In this document: in pieces, positions 20,275 to 31,865 of the stretch
How the letters are laid out: every line of letters begins with the position of its first letter
Position numbering within the stretch: the first letter of the stretch is position 1
DNA from: Oscheius onirici
Taxonomy: Eukaryota; Nematoda; Chromadorea; Rhabditida; Rhabditidae
Length of the DNA stretch: 64,000 bases
Direction of reading: 5' to 3'
Assembly (NCBI GenBank): GCA_932521025.1
Contig: OW051473.1
Coordinates: forward strand, 10,664,001-10,728,000
Notes under the pieces: generated by a model
Database searches by the model: none
What the model saw: the letters and a program-made list of their open reading frames with translations, nothing else
What the model was told of the DNA's origin: nothing
Position numbers and translations under genes: made by a program

Positions 20275-22140
20275 TCTGGAAACTTTTACAGTCTGGAGAG
20301 AAAAATATGGAGAGAGAGAGATGAAATGGGAAAGACTAGTCATCAGGCAAATGTCGGCTGACTTATTGAGAAAGAGGACTGGCTCCTCAAACTATTGATA
20401 GCTGTTACAATGCTTACTGAGGAAGGCAGAGAGAGCTTCTTAAGTAACAGGCGACCTCCGCGAGACAGAGAAAGGACAACAGCCGAAGTCAGCTGATGAT
20501 TCGGGACGCGGGGAGCCAAAGCCAAAAGTGAGGAGGACTGAGGGCGGTCTTTCCTGCTGTCGCACTACATTCGGGTCAATTGGGACCCAGATTCCATAAT
20601 AATGACTGGTAAAGAAACCTCGACGCCATTGCAGCCAAACTTTTTGTTACAGGCCGACAGACACCTCTCAAGCATACGGTTTGGAACAAGAATACGACAA
20701 GACTTAAGAGGAGCGGGCAGCTGACTCGGAATGGAATGAGCTCTGTTACACTGCCTTCGCATATGGCGGTTCCTCCCTCCTTCTAGACTTATATTACCCC
20801 CATATCCAAAAGCTGCCTACATATAAAGGGACCCGATAGTGTCGCAATGTGGCACCTGTTCGCCAGACATGGAGAGAGCGCCAAGTTTGAGCCGGGGTCA
20901 AGGCTCGGCGGGAGCTCAATGCCGAAAAGAGACGTGTAATTGTATATGGGAAACAGTAAAACTGGGAGAGAAGGGAAAATGAGCGAGGCAATATGCACAT
21001 ACGAGGAGAATAAGAAACTTTACACACTGGAAGCGGCTGCACTGCCTATGTGGAGAAAAAGGGCAAGGAGGAGAACCTTTCAGGCTCGGAGGGGAAGACT
21101 TGCTTTATGGCATTTTGAAGATATCGGCCCAGTTTAACATTGTACGAAAGAGACGAGATATTAAACGAGACATGGCGACAGTTGTCTCCTAGAATACATA
21201 TTATGCAAACATGTGTGAAGAGTTCAGAAAACAGTGTGAGGAAAAACAGAATGGCAGCTGAGGATGGAACTGCGAGTGGATAAGACTGAAGTGTCCTTCC
21301 GGGGAGAGAGTCTCGCGGCACACAAAACCGGTGCTTCTGTTTATCCCGGAAAAGGGCGGAAGGTCTGCCAAAGCTGGGACACGGCGGATTACGGTAGAGT
21401 GGGCGCTTACGGGCAGTGCTTCCTTCGGCGGCGCCGGCCGGTTCCCGTTTCTGGATACGATAGACGTGGGGGCGTGCCTTCCTGGGCGGGCGCGGCTGCG
21501 TCTCTCTGATTCGGGAGCTGCCTCAAGAGTCTCTAGCCCCATCGGGCTGCCTTATTCACCGCTAAAACAAACCACCAACTGTCTCGAATCAGAGGCAAAC
21601 AGAGCCTCCGAGGGCTCCGAGCTGCTGCTGTTCGCTCTGGAGACCTCTCCGCTCGCGCGCTGCAGATTCCGGAATCGGCAGAACCGCAAAGGAAAAAGCG
21701 CGTCTTCCGCTTCCCGGTTCGTTGCAAAAGACAAACGGATCCTCTTCGAAGCAAATATGGAAAAGCCATGACGTTTTGCAGAAAAAGTAAAGAGGGGTGA
21801 AAGCGAAAGTGCCAGCTGAAGTCATTCAAGTCTTGGGAAAAAGCAGTCTCTCTGGACAAGAAGAATAAGCTGGTGGAAACGGGTAGTATGGTTAGTATTC
21901 TAAACAATTTTCCAATACACATGAGTATTTGAATGAAAGTCTGTTACATCCTAGGAAATATGAGATGTCTTTGAACAACTTGCAGATTAGCATAGAAAGA
22001 ATTTCAGTACAACATATTGCTTCCTTTAACTTTCCAATGCTGGAAACGTAAACAACCAGAGAAAAACCTTAAAGCGAGTGGTTCTGTTCTGATATTGTGT
22101 AATTCGGTATTCATCACATTCTCGAGAAAGGCAAAAAATA
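20275..22140. other. Upstream region of the SRF gene, GC-rich in part
   Basis: No gene recognised. The part 21350-21700 is GC-rich, which keeps long frames open on both strands (for example 21331-21771 plus and 21533-21922 minus), but neither has a domain or sensible composition. A near-CArG sequence CATATAAAGG (one mismatch) is at about 20820. This is probably promoter and enhancer DNA. Confidence 0.4.
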
Positions 22141-23067
22141 TCCGGTCTCGAACCTTCCGATGCCGATTTTGCGATAACTTTTTAAGGATACGACCTAGAA
22201 AGCTATTTCAAAAAATAAAAGAACGGGCAAAAGTAGTACTTTCGGATGTTGTATAGAGATCAGAGGCCATAGTTCAAAAATTTTGAGTACCAGTCGAAAA
22301 GGTGAAATTTAGAACGCAAAAACGCCTTTTGAAATCTGGGAAGCGCACATCCCACGCGATTTTTAAAATTCTGACAACGCAGTTTTGTAGCATTTGATAA
22401 GTTAAGTTCTCAGCCGAGACCCGATTTCCAGGAAATTTTTTTTGACTGAGCACTGGGCGGCTCAAAAACCCGAAGTGACCTACTTCCGGCAGTTGCACAG
22501 CCCTAACCCAATGGTTTTGAGGAAATCGACCAATGCACCTTGAAAAAGCTCAATCTGGGCTACAAAACCCTGTATGGAACAAAGAGGGCACAATGGAAAA
22601 TCTTCGAGAAACGCGCCTCTGAACTTCAAGTGGTTCAACTCATGATGGGGGTATCATGGCACTTTTCCAAAAGTGGTATTTATACATTCTGAGTCTGTTT
22701 AAGACTCTTCTGAGACTTTTCATATTGGTTTCAATCGATTTGACCACTTTTTGAGTGCTCAGTCAAAAAAAATTTCCTGGAAATCGGGTCTCGGCTGAGA
22801 ACTTAACTTATCAAATGCTACAAAACTGCGTTGTCAGAATTTTAAAAATCGCGTGGGATGTGCGCTTCCCAGATTTCAAAAGGCGTTTTTGCGTTCTAAA
22901 TTTCACCTTTTCGACTGGTACTCAAAATTTTTGAACTATGGCCTCTGATCTCTATACAACATCCGAAAGTACTACTTTTGCCCGTTCTTTTATTTTTTGA
23001 AATAGCTTTCTAGGTCGTATCCTTAAAAAGTTATCGCAAAATCGGCATCGGAACGTTCGAGACCGGA
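22141..23067. mobile_element. Foldback element with 312-bp arms
   Basis: The arms 22141-22452 and 22756-23067 are almost perfect inverted copies, starting TCCGGTCTCGAAC and ending with its complement, and TA flanks each end. About 300 bp lie between them. No long open frame exists, so this is a non-autonomous foldback or long-TIR element. The TA flanks would fit a Tc1/mariner-type target duplication. Confidence 0.88.
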
Positions 23068-24477
23068 TAGCTTAAATTTCACAAACAACATCCTTCAACG
23101 AGCTGGCTGTTTCTTTAGGAACAAAAAATATATAACTTTGCTTTAAATAGTCAGGAATCCGAGAACTATCGTTGTCGATCGCTAGAGGACCGACAGTAGT
23201 TTCCAGTATATGACTGACTAACTTGTTTTTCGTAGGCTCCTATTTGAGTAAAGAAAGAAAATCCAGATGCTTATCGTTGTAATTTCTCGGTATAACGAAC
23301 GATTCCTAAAAAAAACCTAACGCTGGAAGAGCAAAAGAACACTCATAAATTGCATGTAAAATTGGTATTATATACATTAAACAGTATTCATACGAAGAGA
23401 GAGAACTCAATAGAGAGCAAAAATGCCAAAATAGGCTGTCCTAACCATGCGTTGCGTAACGAGAGAAGCACATGTATCAAGAAACGTCGGCGGTGCGAGT
23501 GTACAAAGAAGCCATGGGGCATCTTCGGTAGGAGGCAAACATTGCATATATGCTGCGCGCGCCTTATGAGAGCAGCCTAGATCACGAAGCACCTTGTTTG
23601 AATATATTAGTCCTCCGACTCCTCTGACCAATTAAAGAGCAAAGAAACTGGAATTTAGGTGGTGACGAAGAGTCTAGCTGGACAAGGCTTGTTGTGCCTT
23701 TGAAGAATATCGTATGAAACCCAGTCAAAGCTGGTATCGCTGTATTAGTACGTCTACTGACACTTTTTAAACCACTCATCGTGTCAGTTTTCAAAATTAT
23801 CAGAATTGCCAAATTTCAGAGATTTTTTTTAACTCAACAAAACATATTCTTACTCTTTGCAAAGAAACCCAAAACTTTTGAAGAATAAGAGATAATTCAA
23901 GAACTAACATAACGGTCAATTTTAGGACAAACAAATCTACCGGACATTCACTGCCAAATTTCACTGAACTTCCGGACTCAGTATCAGAAAGGAAGGAATG
24001 TTTTTGAGGTAAGGATGTTGAGTTACTTACTCGCCATAGAGGCAATTGAAAAAACTGTTGGACTAACCGGGATCCGGGACCGTCTCACTGCAACTCGACT
24101 CATCTACTACTGAGCTATCAGCCCTGCCTGGGGATCTCACATTCTGGCAAAGGTCAAGCCGCCCTTTCTATTTTTAGCAGATTCCATCTCCTTATGGAAA
24201 CTTGAACAACAGCCCACGCTTTTTTCAGCTTCTCTGTCGCATTTTCTTGACGTAAATGTCATTGGAGGTCGTCTCATTGCCGCGAGGAAAACCAACCTCG
24301 CGCATCCGTTATATGCCGTAGATAATGAGACCATGTTCTTGAGTGACCTTCCCATAAAATGATCAGACATTTTCTACTTGTATTGGACAACAACCATGGT
24401 ACAAAGTGGACGGATTAGTATACACATAGGGTATAAGATACAGAGTCGTGGGCAAGGGACATGACCGTTCGCGAAAT
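23068..24477. other. Intergenic stretch with a tRNA-like remnant
   Basis: No gene recognised; the minus-strand open frames at 23407-24370 have no domain, and I reject them. A tRNA-like sequence on the minus strand is described separately at 24060-24125. Confidence 0.4.
24060..24125 (-). pseudogene. tRNA pseudogene or tRNA-derived SINE
   Basis: The minus strand reads GGGCTGA-TA-GCTC...GAGT and ends TTAGTCC: a seven-pair acceptor stem (with two G-T pairs) and a four-pair D stem form, and the A-box TAGCTCAGTAGTAGAT is good. The anticodon stem does not form and the B-box (GGTCCCGGATCC) has an extra base, so it is probably not functional. Confidence 0.5.
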
Positions 24478-27200
24478 TCAGGGCTTCTTCTTGAGTTCGT
24501 CGAAACGACGAGCCAACTCATCAAAGTCGAGTTCGTTACTACCTGCCGGAGTTTGAGAAAAGTTGCTGGGCGGCTCTGGGAAGTGAATGTCTGAAAACAA
24601 ACATTTTTTAATTAAGGTGAAAAGCTTACCGCTCTCAAAGTTGTCAGGTTTCTTCAGCGACTGAGGTGGAGCAGTAGGAGCTGAGTCCTTCTTTGGATCT
24701 TCCATGAGAGAATTCTTAAAAAGTTATTTTGTTAACGAAAAAAATGTTCCCGTCCCTTCTTAGGCGGCTTAGCGCTATTGCTGCGCTTACACGAGTTACA
24801 TCGCTTTGCCTTCTTGTTATTCTCTGTCAGATTGATGGTCTTGCGGCGACTCATAAGCAGCATGGCTTAACTAAAAGGTGTTCGGGAGTATAGAGAGAAA
24901 TCGAGAAGCGAAAACAGCTCCGTTTAAAAAGAACGTGGGATCGCGTCTAGTCCGATGATAATGCAATGAACTGAGGAGTCAAACGACATTAGAGACATGT
25001 CAAACGAAACAGCGGAAGGAATGGACTCCGGGTCACAAAAAAAACAATGATGGGGAGCCTTCCTCGTTCGTCTACTCTGCGTGAGCATTAGTCTTGCAAG
25101 ATACCATAAATTGCAAGAAGAGGACGGCGGGGCGGTGCAGAAGGCCCCCGCAATTTGACAGAGTCCATATGATCACGTAGTTTCTACTCTTACGGACATC
25201 ATAACGAGTCGAGCAGAGTTGCGCAAAATGATGTTATTAGAGAAATACTACGGGACCAGAGATTCAGCTGGCGTGTAAGAAACATAATTACGCTTAGTTG
25301 ATAAAGAAGCAAGCCCCAAAAAAGAACTTAAAGCTTACCCTTTGACTCAAAAAAGGATAGTTGGCATCGGGTCCGATAGGAAGTCCGTTGGGTCCAATTT
25401 TGGGCAACTGAACTGGCGACGGAACTTCGTAGCCGCTTAACAAGGAACAATGTTAACGCTTCCTGGAAAGACTTACCCATTGTCCCCGGGAACCTGATCG
25501 TAGAGATGTCCATTGTTGGGCTTTGGCTGCTGGTATTGGTCTGAAATTAGGTAGTTTTGGTCAGTAATAGCATGAAAAAGCTCGACGACCACAGACACAA
25601 TTAACAAAGATTGCGTGCACTGAGCAACTTAGGGAGGTGTTGGCTCACCCAATTCGTCATAGAAATTACTGTCAGCGTCTGAATTGTTAAATAGTTGAAG
25701 GGGAACATAGAGGGGATGAAGCCAGAAGACGGAAGTGTAACTCTTACCTCCTCCAAAATGCTGTGATGGTTGGGCAAAGTTGATTGGTTGACCGGAAGGC
25801 GGAGGACCTGCTGGAGCTTGAACGGCTAAAACGTTAGTTCGTCACAATCAATTGGAGAAAATACATGGTAAAAAATATGGATATTCTGCAGGGTCAGACA
25901 AGACAGTTAGACAGCGGCGTCGTTATGGCCGCCAAGAATACAGAGACAACTAAGACAGTTTGACAGCGGCGTCTTTGTGGCATGGGCAAGAATCACAGCC
26001 ATGCCATTAAAAAGGGCGGTAAGTTTCACACAAAAGTAGTCAGTAAAAAAAAGGTTAGCTACACAGGTCTTACCGTGAGGCGCTGCATAAAACGCATTTT
26101 CAACATTGTAAGTGCCTGGGACTGGAATCTTAAAGATGAACTGAATCTGTTGAAAAGCTTACTGTGTGGAAGGAAGTTGTTCTGAGGAGGTGGTCCTCCC
26201 TGATATTGCCATCCGTATCCTCCTCCAGCTCCACCCGATCCACCCGTGCCAGGTCCATCATTGGGAGGAGGACGAGGCGGATTGGCAGCTCCGGCATTCT
26301 TGAAATCTATGAGCATCTGCTCAGCTTGTGCGACTTCATCATCCCTCATCACGTCAGGATCGGGACGAAAGTCCACTCCGGCAGATTCGGAGATCAGGAT
26401 CATGTATCTGGAATGGAAAACTGTAAAAACAATAGAAAGTTGCCCTACTTTTCAACAAGAATCTTCGGCGGAGCAGTCACACTGAGCTTGGCGACAAGAC
26501 GAGGGTTTACCTGAGCCGGAAATTCGAGCTGGTTGGCTCTGGCGGCTTCAGCAAATGGTTTGCCATACTTGTGAGTCAGCTGATCGCTGATTACCTGAAA
26601 ATATGATGTGTTCAAGTAATTAAAATCTTTAAGAGGTGGCCACAACGACGTGGCTGTCTAATTGTTGTGTCCGTCGCTACTAAACCGTGTCTATTTGACT
26701 TTAGTGTATTTGTTAGCCGTTCAATAGCTGACTCATGATGAGAAAATCGATAGCAAAACTGCTCACCTTAAATTCGGCAATATCGCAAGCAAGCCTCGGA
26801 GCAGCCCATAGAATACTGATTACAGCTTCGGCAATTCCATCGTCAAGTGTTCTAAAAAATTAAATCTAATGAAAACCGAAGTCTTACTTCATTTGTTCAA
26901 TCAGACCAAAGCGAGCCAGTAGAAGGTCACAGTACATTTCCAAAATCTCGTAGGCTTCCACCAGATAGTCTTCTCGAATGATGTGTTCCACCTTGATGCG
27001 GGCACGATCAGCCTTGTTTGCTTGAAAAATTTCGTGAAAAAAAGACAAAAAGAGTACTTACCACTGATGTAGTCGGCAATTTCGGTCCTAGACTTCATGG
27101 CCATTTCAGTCTTTTTCTTTCCCATCATCTTCAGCCGGTTGATGGCGAGACGAAGGTTCGTCTTGAGCTTCGGGTACTGCGTTCCCCAGGAAATTGACAT
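24478..27200 (-). CDS. ist-1: IST1 homologue, ESCRT-III regulator
   Basis: Start 27200 gives MSISWGTQYPKLKTNLRLAI, then NRLKMMGKKKTEMAMKSRTE, the first helices of the IST1 domain. The domain continues over four more exons: RARIKVEHIIREDYLVEAYE, ILEMYCDLLLARFGLI, TLDDGIAEAVISILWAAPRL and VISDQLTHKYGKPFAEAAR. A Gly/Pro-rich linker follows (GGSGGAGGGYGWQYQGG), then small exons with GHLYDQVPGD and GYEVPSPVQLPKIGPNG. The last two exons end NELDFDELARRFDELKKKP, which matches the C-terminal MIT-interacting motif of IST1 that binds VPS4 and LIP5. IST1 acts at endosomes, midbodies and the nuclear envelope. Acceptors include TTAAG forms. The intron about 25830-26170 carries two 39-bp repeat copies. The intron 24717-25330 holds a 42-codon open frame described separately. 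Confidence 0.92.
24740..24868 (-). other. 42-codon open frame inside the last long IST1 intron
   Basis: It would encode MLLMSRRKTINLTENNKKAK, then RCNSCKRSNSAKPPKK and end REHFFR. It is very basic with a CNSC motif. It lies in the same orientation as IST1, between its GPNG-containing exon and the EDPKKD exon. It could be a cryptic or alternative exon, a short nested gene, or chance; no evidence decides. Confidence 0.25.
25887..25981 (+). repeat. Two copies of the 39-bp repeat in an IST1 intron
   Basis: Both copies read (A)CAAGACAGTTAGACAGCGGC-type sequence ending TTRTGGC in plus orientation, antisense to IST1, and are directly adjacent. Confidence 0.85.
26636..26674 (-). repeat. 39-bp repeat copy in an IST1 intron
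   Basis: Reads GGCCACAACGACGTGGCTGT then CTAATTG in minus-consensus orientation, within the intron before the VISDQLTHKYG exon. Confidence 0.8.
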
Positions 27201-28054
27201 TTTCTGAAAAATGTACTTCATGGTTTACAAAAAAACACAGATTTAAGGTAAAGTTGTATAATCGATAAAATGCAGTTTCGCGAAAGCGGAAAATTTGAAA
27301 TTTTGGTGAGAAAACAAGACAAATATCAGTCTTAAAGAGTTGGGCAGAATTTGGAACACTCGAGGCTAAAAGTTATAAAATGAGTGACTAGAAGAGGCGT
27401 GTGAGCTAACAGAATGATATCACGCCAGGACTGTGTGTCGAAATAAAAAGAAATAGTGTTGTGACTCATGACTGGGTCATTAAAGGAACCGACGGCAAAC
27501 GCGCTCCGTTGGCAACGCTGACCCGGTGGGAGTAGATTATATTTGAAACGATAGAATGTATCTTTTTTTTCGTAAACAACAGAGCATTTTTGAACATTTT
27601 GCCAAATATTTCATTCTAGTAACTGTTGGTACCTTTTGTTCCTGGTCCTGTCAAACATTTCGCTACTTTTTCAGAAGTACAGAATTTTTGTAGGTGAGAA
27701 CTTCCATAGTTTTTTAAATTGTGAGCTAAGGGTATTTTTTGTTCTTAACTGTTGGTGTCTTCCCTTGGAGAAACTAATTTTGGATCATAATTCAAGATTC
27801 TCAGTTTTTCACAAGTCCATAAACTCTCAATAACTTCATTACAGCATAGTTAACTGAGCGCTAAAATTTGCACAGAAGGAAAGTTATCTGGTCACAAACA
27901 AAGGACTCCTCCCGACACCAAAAATACAGTAACCAGCCAGTTAACTCTTTTTCTGTACGGACTATACCCTATGCTCAGTAACGCCACTTTTTATACCAGC
28001 CCTTTACTCTTTTTCATCCAAATTTATCATACATATTTTTCAGAAAGGGCTCAC
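27201..28054. other. Intergenic region between divergent genes
   Basis: AT-rich DNA between IST1 (minus) and the gene starting at 28055 (plus). It probably contains both promoters. ATTTTTCAG at about 28034-28042 just before the next start could be a spliced-leader acceptor. No repeats were recognised. Confidence 0.45.
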
Positions 28055-29222
28055 ATGTTTCGAAGTCCATCTGATCCATTCAGAAGCTCTCAAAATGAGA
28101 ACTACGAACGTAAGTTTAACGCATTTTCAATAACAAGAACATTTTCAGCCACTATCGTCTGGGAAACATCTTCCTCCTCTTCAGAATGCGAATTTGAATC
28201 TCCAGCACGGAATAGAAAGATGGAATGTCACATCGTAGAGAAGAAGGAAGAAAGAATGCAGGTTTGATTATTTTCTTTCAAATGTTACCAAACCTTTCTA
28301 GAAAGGCCTGAAAGAAAACTTTGACTTCAAGAACAAAAAGGAGACTGCAGAACAGGACACTGCCAGTTTGATCAAAAAGATCCACGACGCAGCAAAAGTC
28401 CATCTACGTACGTTTTTCTGCAAATCAATATTATTTCAATGAAAATTTCAGAAAATAACGTGGACACTTATGTAAAGCTGAAGAACGATGAGAATACCCG
28501 AAGGAAATCAGCTCGTCTTCATAAAGATGAGCCCTTGTGGTCGCCTAGGACAGCTATAGAAAAGTGAGTTAAAAATCAAAACTTGCTTTGATTCTACCTC
28601 TCAGAGAAGCCGCTAGCCGTACTCCTTCCAAAAGAGTCAAGTTCTTTGCATCTGCCCAACAGTTTGGTCTCTCACAGGCAATGACTCCAAAAGGCCGATC
28701 AACGTACCAGTCGGTAACCACGCCGAAACGGCACAAATCACCGAAGACGAGTACTCCAAATCATCGGTAAAATAATGACCTTTTGGTTGGACTCGAATCT
28801 TGCTTCAGAGATGGAAACAGTCGAGTAGTTCCACCTAATCTGAGCCCAGTGTCTGCTGGTCCATTGACTAGGAGACGGAAATGGTTGGAGGAACAGCAAA
28901 GAAGCAATTTTGAAGGTAGGAGTTTCTTCGTAATTTGAAAGCCATGGCTCTTACAAAGCTGTCGGTCTGCGGCCACAACGATGCCACTGTCTAGCTGTCT
29001 AGTTTGTGGCTCTTTTTTGTAGCCACAACGACGTGACTGTCTAGCTGTCTTGCCTGCGACATTTTTTACTTTTCAGATTGCGAAGTGCCCGTCAACATGT
29101 CTCCGTCCACTGATACTCCTCCAGACTTTGTCCCACAAAAACCAGAAGAAAAAGCCGTCCCACCGACGGAAATCTATATAATTCCTGATGACTCTTGGGA
29201 TCTGACAGATGACTCCTTTTGA
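28055..29222 (+). CDS. Ser/Pro-rich, probably disordered nuclear protein
   Basis: Seven exons give about 265 residues in a continuous frame. The sequence is polar and charged throughout: FRSPSDPFRSSQNENYE at the start, an acidic serine run (ETSSSSSECEFESPARN), a lysine-rich middle (RRKSARLHKDEPLWSPRTA), ASRTPSKRVKFFASAQQFG, TTPKRHKSPKTSTPNHR, and an acidic end IIPDDSWDLTDDSF. There are about nine SP or TP pairs, several followed by K or R as in CDK sites. Basic clusters could direct nuclear entry. I recognise no domain; a cell-cycle phosphoprotein is a guess. An intron (28918-29075) contains two 39-bp repeats. It lies 414 bp before the next gene on the same strand. Confidence 0.7.
28972..29068 (-). 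repeat. Two 39-bp repeat copies in an intron
   Basis: Two adjacent copies in minus-consensus orientation (GCCACAACGATGCCACTGTC and GCCACAACGACGTGACTGTC, each followed by TAGCTGTCT), filling most of an intron of the 28055-29222 gene. Confidence 0.85.
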
Positions 29223-29635
29223 GAAGCCTTCCCCTCTGTTTGTATATACTGCTCTCCCATAGACACTAGTTCTCATTTTCTCTGATACTCGTATCCGGTC
29301 ATTGGTATAAAGTCAACAAACACGTATTGTTGATGGACACCTGCTTACTCGGCACTGTAGCGTGAGCGCGACATCCGAGACTCATTCGATCAATTTCTGG
29401 GAAAGCGACACTCTCTGCGCACTTCGTATTCAGTACCAACTTCATTGTCTTCCCAGACAGCCCATGCGCGCCTCTTCTTGTCTCGATCAATATTACAAGC
29501 CATTCGTCAGATCCGCCGTTGTTTATAAGACGAAAACGTTGATCAATAGTTTACAGCTCATTTGGTGCGCCGGCTGGATTGTTCTTTTACGTTATCTCTC
29601 AGCTCTTTTTTCTTTTACAGTACCAGATTTTCAGA

Positions 29636-31865
29636 ATGTCTGATGACAAGAAGATCAAAATCAATGTAGACACGACGAAAAACATGGAGACGAATGAATC
29701 CTGGTCAAAAACAGTCTTTATCTTTAGAGAAACCGATGGTAAATGGCCCGCTTACCCGACTATACCATTTTTCAGCGTTTTGCTGATCTTGCCTTCACAT
29801 TTTCCTTGGACTTTGAAAAGATGAGAAAGGAAGGAGGTGTATGGAGTCAGATGTCGGACGAGATGGGACTTCTCAGTATGGTGCAGTACGAGATTGATTG
29901 TGATGATGGAAGTGATGACGAAATGGATAATGATGGCCCGATTCTTATTCCTCCCAACTCTGAAGTTTCTATTGGCAGTCCTAGCAATTGTGAAGACGGA
30001 TATGGATTCGATGTCCCTCTTCTTGGAAGTGATGGAGTAGAGAAGAGTGCTCCGGACACGTGAGTATTTTGAAGTTGGAATTGTGTTGATAACCTTGCTT
30101 GCCAAGCTATGAGGAGAGTTAACCTAAACCATAGCAGAAGTAGGGCGCATCATTCATAGCATTTCGTAAGCCATCTGTTGATCCTCCGTTTTTGTTATGA
30201 GAAGGTTTGTGCGTTGCGGCGCGGTTAAGTCACACAGGATAGTGAAAAACTGCGTGTTGCAAACTGAAACTGAATCTTCCAAGTATAGAAAAAAAAGATT
30301 TTACTCTTTTCAGAACGCCAGTCGCTGATACTACCAGAGCTCCTGAGGAGATCGACTGCATCCCAAAGGCGGTCTTTCAGTGGATTTAGTACTAGTTTTT
30401 AGGTTGACTGCGAAAAAATCTACGAGGCTATTGTGGAAGCTGTCCGAGGTCTGATGGAATGGAACTCAATGGCAATATCAAAATCCGAGGAACAAGAGAG
30501 ACAGTTCTTGGGCAGGGTCCAAGATGACTGATTTGTCTACTTGATCTATTCATAGTTTTCAGAAGGCGGCTACGATCCAGAAGAAGAATGGTCAAAAGAC
30601 ATGGTCAAGGATGCAGCTATTGTCGTGGCCAAAAATCTCTACACTTCGGCAATGGCTCTTCACAAGAACTTTGACACGTTTGTCAGGACGAAGTAAAATT
30701 TTCTCTGTTATCGTTCAGTGTTTTTTTCAGAAAGATCCCAAGCAAGATCAGGGACCATGTCATTACCCTCATTTGGGCCGCTCAGAACCTCACGGGTGCT
30801 CAAACTTTTCCGTTTCTGCAGGTAGGCTAATGTCACAGACGGCAGCAAGACAGCGGTGTCGTTGTGGCGACAAACAGGAGAGCCACAGACTCGACAGCAA
30901 GACAGCGGCGTCGTTGTGGCCTCAAAGAAAGACAGTTTAGAACCTTCTATCGAACCTGGAGCTCAAATACGGAGAGCAACTCATCTGCCGAGTCGAAAAG
31001 AACGATGTAGAGGTCCAAGCCAGAGTCTGTTTTCAACGAATATTTATTCTGTGATTTTAGGTCAGATCAGAAGTGCTGTATTTCCTCAACAACATCAACA
31101 ATATCAACAAGGACGTCATTCGACTGTACGTACCGTTGAGCATTTTAGAACCCATTTTTAGTTACGATATTTGTGTTCTGGCCGGCAGTGGAAGCTGTAG
31201 TTTTCCATATGTATATGTCGGTGATTCTTTGGTAAGTTTCACGCCTATTGAATATGCTTGAAAATCCAGGAAACAAGGCTCAAGAATATTCTGGATCAGA
31301 TCGAAAGAGAGGCTGAAAAAAGGGCAAAAGCGTCTTCAAAGTCAATGATCACTTTGGATAATGAAAGAGCCAGGCTCATTTTGGGTACTATCTTGGTCTC
31401 GAGTCTCATATTCTCGTCTTCAGATCGCTGTCTCGTCAAAGCCCGCTACCTGACGGTTCTTCACTGCAAGGAGTTTGTACATTGCTACGTCTGCTTTAAA
31501 ATCTCAAATCTGTCCGGGATGTTGATGGCCATTCTAGATGACTCGGTCTCTAAGATGAAGTGTTCCTTTAAGAGGTTTTTCTTCTTGTTTCGCGTTAAGT
31601 TCTACTTTTAGTCGAGTCAACCAGGGCTTTAGCCATCTTGCCCATCTAGTCTTTGCCGCCCAGTACATGCAATTCATGGTGGTACGTTAACACATTTCAG
31701 CTTGCTTAAGCTATGGTTTAGGATTTCGAGCGGCTGATTCAAGCCACTCACGGTGAAAAGTTCATACAAGACGCTAGGAACAGACGCTGTGAAGATGTAG
31801 AAATCGACGAGTATCTGGAAGCGGTGGGCAAGGACACAATTGATAACTCCGAAATCAAAGAATAA
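29636..31865 (+). CDS. Unrecognised acidic and helical protein
   Basis: Start 29636 (MSDDKKIKINVDTTKNMET) lies directly after TTTTCAG. The exon from 29776 encodes ADLAFTFSLDFEKMRKEGG, then an acidic linker (IDCDDGSDDEMDNDG). Later exons are helical: VDCEKIYEAIVEAVRGLMEW, EEEWSKDMVKDAAIVVAKNL, KIPSKIRDHVITLIWAAQNL, VRSEVLYFLNNINNINKDVI, ETRLKNILDQIEREAEKRAK and a last exon ending DTIDNSEIKE. The arrangement of amphipathic helices recalls four-helix bundles such as FAT or talin/vinculin modules, but I cannot assign it. The junction of exons 1 and 2 and the one near 30385 could not be resolved cleanly, so the exact model is uncertain. The intron at about 30822-31060 carries 39-bp repeats. Confidence 0.6.
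30830..30945 (+). repeat. 39-bp repeat copies in an intron
   Basis: Two or three units (CAAGACAGCGGTGTCGTTGT and GACAGCGGCGTCGTTGTGGC blocks) in plus orientation, starting about 8 bases after a splice donor of the helical-protein gene. Confidence 0.85.

Noticed and set aside
21331-21922. Long overlapping frames on both strands near 21.5 kb
   Set aside because: GC-rich DNA has few stop codons; neither frame has protein-like features.
24060-24125. A functional tRNA gene
   Set aside because: Acceptor and D stems form but the anticodon stem does not, and the T arm has an extra base.
25982-26185. Plus-strand frame starting MGKNHSHAIKKGG, reminiscent of a ribosomal protein start
   Set aside because: It overlaps a 39-bp repeat and IST1 exons on the other strand, and similarity ends after a dozen residues.
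29743-30063. Separate gene starting at ATG 29743
   Set aside because: The frame is continuous with the second exon of the gene starting at 29636 after a CAG acceptor; the ATG would lie in the intron.
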